Part shown: positions 8,127 through 10,491 of the stretch, one piece after another
Position numbering within the stretch: position 1 is the stretch's first letter
Layout of the letters: each line of letters opens with the position of its first letter
Source: GCA-003244245 sp038276315
GTDB taxonomy: Bacteria > Actinomycetota > Actinomycetes > Mycobacteriales > Pseudonocardiaceae
Direction: 5' to 3'
DNA length: 10,491 nucleotides
Assembly (NCBI GenBank): GCA_038276315.1
Contig: JBBPZY010000370.1
Span: 1 to 10,491 of the forward strand
The notes under the pieces: generated by a model
The model's database searches: none
What the model was told of the DNA's origin: nothing
The model's input: only the letters and a program-made list of their open reading frames with translations
Made by a program: the position numbers and the translations under genes

Positions 8127-8136
8127 GCGGGAAGAA
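8127..8136 (-). repeat. Right terminal imperfect repeat of the inner element
   Basis: The reverse complement, TTCTTCCCGC, directly abuts the right core and matches the left end (2054-2063) at 7 of 10 positions. Confidence 0.4.
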
Positions 8137-8141
8137 GGCAC
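8137..8141 (+). repeat. Right junction core GGCAC of the inner element
   Basis: Identical to 2048-2052. The outer recombinase sequence resumes directly after it at 8142 (ACC TAC GCC CAA, Thr-Tyr-Ala-Gln), in frame with codon 579 of the 5' part. Confidence 0.65.
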
Positions 8142-8807
8142 ACCTACGCCCAACGCCACGCCGACGCCGGTGTCCCCATCGATGTGCTGGCCGAGCTACT
8201 CGACCACCGAAACCTTGATGTCACACGGCGCTACTACCGGGTCGAGGAACAGCGCCGCCGCGCTGCCGTCGACACGGTGACCGCGTTCAGTTTCGACCGG
8301 CACGGCAACCGGATCTGGCGTGACGCCCAGGCATTGCTGGAGTCCGAGCACGCCCGGTATGCGGTCGGGGAGGTCGCCGTCCCCTACGGCCGGTGCGCCG
8401 AGCCGTCCAACGTGCAAGCCGGTGGTGGCGCCTGCCCCGTCCGGTTCCGTTGCGCAGGGTGTGACCACTTCCGGACAGATGCCGCGTTTCTGCCCGATCT
8501 GACCGGCTACCTCGATGACCTGCTGCGCACCCGGGAACGGCTGGCCGCCACCCTCGACGGACTCGACGAGTGGGCCCGCGCCGACGCCACCCCCACCCAA
8601 GAGGAGATCACCCGGATCCGGCGGCTGATCAACCGAATCAAGGGCGACATCGCCGAACTCGACGAGGCCGAACGAGCCCAAATCGACGCCGCCGTCGCCC
8701 TGGTGCGCCGTCACCGCGCCGCCAACACCGTTGCGCTCGGCATGCCCACCGTCCGGACCGCCGCACCCGCACCGCTGACCACGACCGCTTCGGAGGCCAC
8801 CGCGTGA
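8142..8807 (+). pseudogene. Large tyrosine recombinase of the outer element, 3' part
   Basis: This is the 221-codon remainder of the recombinase begun at 316. It opens with TYAQRHADAG, the continuation of box II. It carries the box III His as LLDHRN (8205-8207, residue 601 of the rejoined protein) and the nucleophile in RRYYRV (first Tyr at 8232-8234, residue 610, nine after the His). A C-terminal zinc ribbon follows from 8394: a first Cys before AEPSNV, then CPVRFRCAGC and a His, a pattern typical of long actinobacterial integrases. Next come a hydrophilic, probably helical stretch and a low-complexity Ala/Pro/Thr tail. It has no start of its own, but the open frame from ATG 7983 in the inner element's right end could fuse 53 foreign residues to it. 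The TGA at 8805-8807 overlaps the next gene's GTG, and GGAGG at 8792-8796 serves that start. Confidence 0.87.
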
Positions 8808-9385
8808 CCACCACCACGACGACCGATGCCGCCACCACGGCCGCGAGCACACGGACCCAGGCGATGCTCGATGGGCGGCACGCCGACACCGCACGCCGCC
8901 GACACCGCGTCATCACCGCGCTCGACCGCGCCCTCGCCGAGGGAGCCGAGGGCAGCGTGTCCGCCATCGCCCGCACCGCCGGGGTCGACCGCAGCTTCCT
9001 CTACCGGCATCGCGACCTGCTCGAGAAGATCCACGCCCTCGCCACCGAACCGCCCACCACCGGCAGAGGCACCGGCCAGGCGGTCACCCGAGCCTCGCTG
9101 CAGGCCGACCTGCTCGCCGCCCACGAACGCGCCGCCCGGCTCAACGCTCGAATCCAGCACCTCGAGAAGCGCCTGTCCGACGCGCTGGGCGAGCACGCCT
9201 GGCGCGAGTCCGGGCTCGACACCCCAGCCGACGTCGACGCCCTCCACCAGCAGATCACCCACCTCGAACAGCAGGTGGCTGATCTGCGGCTGCAACTCGC
9301 CGAACGCGACGAGGACCTCACCGCCGCCCGCGCCGCCAACCGCGAACTGATGGCCCGCATCAACGCCCCCAACACCACCGAGTGA
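8804..9385 (+). CDS. DUF6262-type helix-turn-helix/coiled-coil protein of the outer element
   Basis: A 193-residue protein from GTG 8804, chosen because it overlaps the recombinase stop (GTGA) and has a strong GGAGG site seven bases upstream; the frame extends upstream to 8570, but only as a shadow of the recombinase. After a Thr/Ala-rich leader, residues 51-70 (SVSAIARTAGVDRSFLYRHR) form a TetR-like helix-turn-helix. Residues 98-131 and 144-186 are two long heptad-repeat helices (LQADLLAAHERAARL; LEQQVADLRLQLAERD), so it is likely an elongated dimer. The sequence resembles the DUF6262 family found beside tyrosine recombinases in actinobacteria and fills the position of Tn554 TnpC. Its probable role is DNA binding that assists or directs recombination. 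It appears intact, but its partner recombinase upstream is split, so it may be expressed only through read-through from the inner operon. Confidence 0.85.
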   Translation: MTTTTTTDAATTAASTRTQAMLDGRHADTARRRHRVITALDRALAEGAEGSVSAIARTAGVDRSFLYRHRDLLEKIHALATEPPTTGRGTGQAVTRASLQADLLAAHERAARLNARIQHLEKRLSDALGEHAWRESGLDTPADVDALHQQITHLEQQVADLRLQLAERDEDLTAARAANRELMARINAPNTTE

Positions 9386-9480
9386 AACCCCACCAGTCAC
9401 TTGCACCACACCTGTTGCACTGGCTAATGTTCATCCATCAGCCTCTGAGCTGCACAAACGCGAAGATCCAGCCTCCACTA
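9386..9480. other. Probable right end of the outer element
   Basis: This short non-coding stretch separates the DUF6262-type gene from the IS1380 transposase remnant, so the outer element's right boundary should lie here. I looked for the inner element's 13-bp repeat and GGCAC core and found no convincing copy. TTGCAC occurs twice (9401-9406 and 9415-9420), and CCAGT/ACTGG forms a loose inverted pair (9393-9397 and 9418-9422). Neither defines the end with confidence. Confidence 0.35.
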
Positions 9481-9835
9481 CAGGGCAGACCACCGGAGAA
9501 TCATCCGTGACAGCAAGCACGGTGCCGCTCTTCGCCATTTACCCTCTGGATATGTCGAGGTCAACACCGCCTGGATGTGGGGCGCGTTACTCGCGGCCAG
9601 CATGGCCGGCTGGCTACACCAGCTCACCGCAACCGAGCACCCCACCACCGGCCACCTGTCCGGCTGGGGTGTCCGTGCCGGCAAAGCCATGATCGCCACC
9701 CTGCGACACCGCCTGATCCGCGTCCCGGCCCGCCTGATCCACCACGCCGGTCACCTCGACCTGCGCCTACCACCAGGACACGACCTGCTCAACGAGGTCC
9801 TCGCCCGCCTCCGCGCACTCCCAGCAGCATCCTGA
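9480..9835 (+). pseudogene. IS1380-family transposase, C-terminal remnant
   Basis: The frame is open from 9449 to TGA 9833-9835; family-like sequence begins at about 9482. It reads RDSKHGAALRHLPSGYVEV, then NTAWMWGALLAASMAGWLHQ, and ends with TLRHRLIRVPARLIHHAG and VLARLRALP. This is the characteristic C-terminus of IS1380 (IS4-like DDE group) transposases: the region after the last acidic residue, with a hydrophobic helix and the arginine-rich RLIRVPARLI stretch. Full-length members have roughly 450 residues, so about three quarters, including most of the DDE catalytic core, is missing and the fragment is inactive. The ATG at 9575 is internal and not a meaningful start. The break lies next to the outer element's end, so that element may have inserted into this IS; a plain deletion would look the same within the window. 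Confidence 0.82.
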
Positions 9836-9873
9836 CCAGGCCATACGGCCCCCAACACCCCGGAACCCGCACA

Positions 9874-9891
9874 CCCGAGGCGACACTCGGG
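9874..9891 (+). terminator. Hairpin downstream of the transposase remnant
   Basis: A perfect 6-bp stem, CCCGAG/CTCGGG, encloses a 6-base loop, starting 38 bases after the transposase stop. There is no T-run, which is common for actinobacterial terminators. It may end transposase transcription or be part of the IS end; only the structure is visible. Confidence 0.35.
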
Positions 9892-10038
9892 CCGCCACCC
9901 TGCCCACACCCCGAAAACAACCACCAAAAGATCACAAACCAGAACCGAAGATCACTTCATGCGCTTACTCGCGGAATCGGGTCTGACCCGCGGTCCGGAC
10001 CGCTTCCCGCATTGTTCATTCTGTTGAAGATCTCGGTG

Positions 10039-10051
10039 TTCGCTGTGCGAA
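10039..10051. promoter_or_regulatory. Inverted repeat upstream of the DUF222 gene
   Basis: TTCGC-TGT-GCGAA is a perfect 5-bp inverted repeat with a 3-bp centre, 42 bp before the start of the next gene and upstream of its candidate -10 box. It could be an operator. It is shorter than the actinobacterial SOS box and its centre does not match, so no regulator is assigned. Confidence 0.3.
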
Positions 10052-10081
10052 TATCGGGCCGGTTTTGTCGGTGCCTTGTTC

Positions 10082-10087
10082 TAGAAT
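10082..10087 (+). promoter_or_regulatory. Candidate -10 box of a leaderless promoter
   Basis: TAGAAT fits the actinobacterial TANNNT -10 consensus and ends six bases before the A of ATG 10094, the usual distance to a transcription start. This predicts a leaderless message beginning at the start codon. No good -35 box is present; TTGTCG at 10065-10070 is too close. The box overlaps the palindrome TTCTAGAA (10079-10086). Confidence 0.45.
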
Positions 10088-10093
10088 AGGGTT

Positions 10094-10491
10094 ATGTCGA
10101 CGGCAGCGGTGTGGCGAGGCAGTGATGCCGAGTTGCTCACTGAGCTCGCGGCATTGGAAACGCGGTTGCATGCGACGTGGACGGAAATGCTGTCAGTGAT
10201 CGCCGAAGTCGATTCCCGGGGCACCGCCGCAACGGTGGGATACACCAGCACAATCGTTTTAGTCCGCGCGGTCGGTCGAGTGTCACACGGTGAAGCCCGA
10301 GCCCGGATCGCCGCCGCCGATGTCCTGCCCACCCGCGGGATGGCTGGCGCCCCGGTAGCACCGCGGCTGCCGGCGACCGCGGCGGCCGTCGCCGAACACG
10401 CCATCGGCGCCGCGGACGTCAGAGTGATCCGCTCGGTCCTGGCCCGCATCCCCCCGCACATCGGCGACGAGACCCGCGCTGAGGTCGAAAC
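10094..10491 (+). CDS. DUF222 / 13E12-repeat protein (HNH endonuclease type), N-terminal part
   Basis: The frame starts at ATG 10094 and stays open to the window end (132 codons visible). The sequence matches the N-terminal DUF222 domain: an opening helix LLTELAALETRLHATWTEML, then AEVDSRG, the Tyr-Thr-Ser-Thr segment before a helix (residues 55-60), VSHGEARARIAAADVL, LPATAAAVAEHAIGAADVRV and IRSVLARIPPHI. Proteins of this family are common and often multicopy in mycobacteria and relatives (13E12 repeats in M. tuberculosis) and usually end in an HNH nuclease domain, which would lie beyond the window. In M. tuberculosis such repeats serve as integration sites for the prophage phiRv1. A TTA leucine codon, rare in GC-rich actinobacteria, occurs at 10259-10261. 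The role in the cell is not established. It appears to be host or independent DNA flanking the nested elements. Confidence 0.88.
   Translation, partial: MSTAAVWRGSDAELLTELAALETRLHATWTEMLSVIAEVDSRGTAATVGYTSTIVLVRAVGRVSHGEARARIAAADVLPTRGMAGAPVAPRLPATAAAVAEHAIGAADVRVIRSVLARIPPHIGDETRAEVE

Larger units (their letters stand above)
2053..8141 (+). mobile_element. Inner three-recombinase element (Tn554/RIT-like), about 6.1 kb
   Basis: The bounds are set by where the outer recombinase frame breaks (after codon 579) and resumes (8142), with GGCAC at both edges. The element is 6089 bp including one core copy. It carries three tyrosine recombinase genes and one small helix-turn-helix/coiled-coil gene, all + strand, joined by TGATG, ATGA and TGA-C-ATG junctions. 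The ends have an exact 13-bp inverted repeat (2071-2083 and 8093-8105), an imperfect 10-bp terminal match (2054-2063 against 8127-8136 reversed, 7 of 10) and further CGTGTG-type motifs. There is no recognisable cargo gene. The architecture recalls RIT elements (three recombinases in one orientation) plus a TnpC-like gene as in Tn554, though the proteins are longer than in classical RIT elements. The last recombinase is frameshifted, so this copy may be dead. Confidence 0.8.
7982..8141. other. Non-coding right end of the inner element
   Basis: This 160-bp stretch lies between the accessory gene's stop and the right junction. It contains the 13-bp inverted repeat (8093-8105), a further CGTGTGCGG-like motif on the - strand (8112-8120), the imperfect terminal repeat (8127-8136) and the core GGCAC (8137-8141). 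A reading frame opened by ATG 7983 (TGA-C-ATG after the accessory gene) stays open through this end and enters the 3' half of the interrupted recombinase in frame. The 53 residues it adds resemble nothing I know, so I treat the stretch as a recombination end rather than a gene. Confidence 0.6.
1..9480 (+). mobile_element. Outer Tn554/RIT-like recombinase element, partial, interrupted by the inner element
   Basis: This element is inferred from its gene content: the tail of a tyrosine recombinase (2-319), a second recombinase split into 316-2052 and 8142-8807, and a DUF6262-type protein (8804-9385). Once the inner element is removed, the three are linked by 4-bp GTGA overlaps, the layout of one operon. 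Tn554-type elements pair tyrosine recombinases with a small helix-turn-helix/coiled-coil protein (TnpC), and the same logic applies here. The left end lies before the window. The right end must fall between the DUF6262 stop at 9385 and the start of IS1380-like coding sequence at about 9480; I could not place it exactly, so the end given is an upper bound. Confidence 0.65.

Noticed and set aside
2039..8147. Alternative 8-bp direct repeat ACACCTAC (2039-2046 and 8140-8147) as the target duplication
   Set aside because: Joining through this repeat would give PYTYAQRH and delete Arg-His from catalytic box II. Joining through GGCAC gives YRHTYAQRH, the expected family pattern. The repeat arises because both Tyr-Thr-Tyr and His-Thr-Tyr are encoded with the same codons.
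8570..8803. Upstream extension of the DUF6262-type gene frame
   Set aside because: The extension reads as an Arg/Pro/His-rich shadow of the recombinase tail. GTG 8804 has a strong ribosome-binding site and a GTGA overlap.
9401..9430. TTGCAC-18-TAATGT as a promoter
   Set aside because: The hexamers are plausible, but no intact gene follows in range; only the transposase remnant lies downstream, so it is not listed as a feature.
9928..9955. Direct repeat AAGATCAC (9928-9935 and 9948-9955)
   Set aside because: Two 8-bp copies 20 bp apart between the IS remnant and the DUF222 gene. It is too short to call an iteron or IS end without a second IS copy to compare.
9577..10089. Open frame of 170 codons on the + strand
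   Set aside because: It overlaps the IS1380 remnant in another frame, and the peptide is Pro/His/Arg-rich with no family resemblance.
1..10491. CRISPR array, tRNA, rRNA, antiphage cargo or toxin-antitoxin pair
   Set aside because: I saw no regularly spaced repeats, no tRNA-like cloverleaf at the junctions and no gene outside the recombinase, accessory, transposase and DUF222 families. The insertion site is protein-coding rather than a tRNA gene.

Overview
The window is very GC-rich, uses GTG and overlapping start/stop codons freely, and carries a DUF222/13E12-type gene, an IS1380-type transposase remnant and large zinc-ribbon tyrosine recombinases. Together these suggest an actinobacterium, perhaps of the Pseudonocardiales or Mycobacteriales; the genus cannot be fixed from sequence alone. 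Nearly everything reads on the + strand.

The main reading is one mobile element nested inside a relative. The outer element supplies the tail of a tyrosine recombinase (2-319), a second large recombinase whose 5' part is at 316-2052 and whose 3' part is at 8142-8807, and a DUF6262-type helix-turn-helix/coiled-coil protein (8804-9385). These are joined by GTGA overlaps at 316-319 and, across the split, at 8804-8807. The inner element (about 2053-8141, 6.1 kb) carries three more tyrosine recombinases (2158-3630, 3630-5354, 5351-7521) and its own small helix-turn-helix/coiled-coil protein (7523-7981). They form one tightly coupled operon that resembles Tn554 tnpABC and the recombinase-in-trio (RIT) elements. 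The inner element sits just after the Arg-His codons of catalytic box II of the outer recombinase. Deleting 2053-8141 rejoins an unbroken 800-codon frame, and a 5-bp sequence, ggcac, is present at both junctions.

The inner element's ends carry an exact 13-bp subterminal inverted repeat (2071-2083 and 8093-8105), weaker terminal similarity, and further CGTGTG-type motifs. These look like recombinase binding sites. A candidate leaderless promoter (2120-2149) overlaps one such motif and precedes the first recombinase gene. The third inner recombinase is broken by a one-base slip in a G5 tract (6634-6638), so the copy may be immobile unless this is a sequencing error. The middle recombinase lacks the first catalytic arginine.

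Downstream of the outer element lies the C-terminal quarter of an IS1380-family transposase (about 9480-9835), suggesting that the outer element may itself have landed in an insertion sequence. A hairpin follows at 9874-9891, then a short intergenic stretch, and from 10094 the start of a DUF222/13E12 HNH-endonuclease-type gene with a likely leaderless promoter, which runs off the window end.
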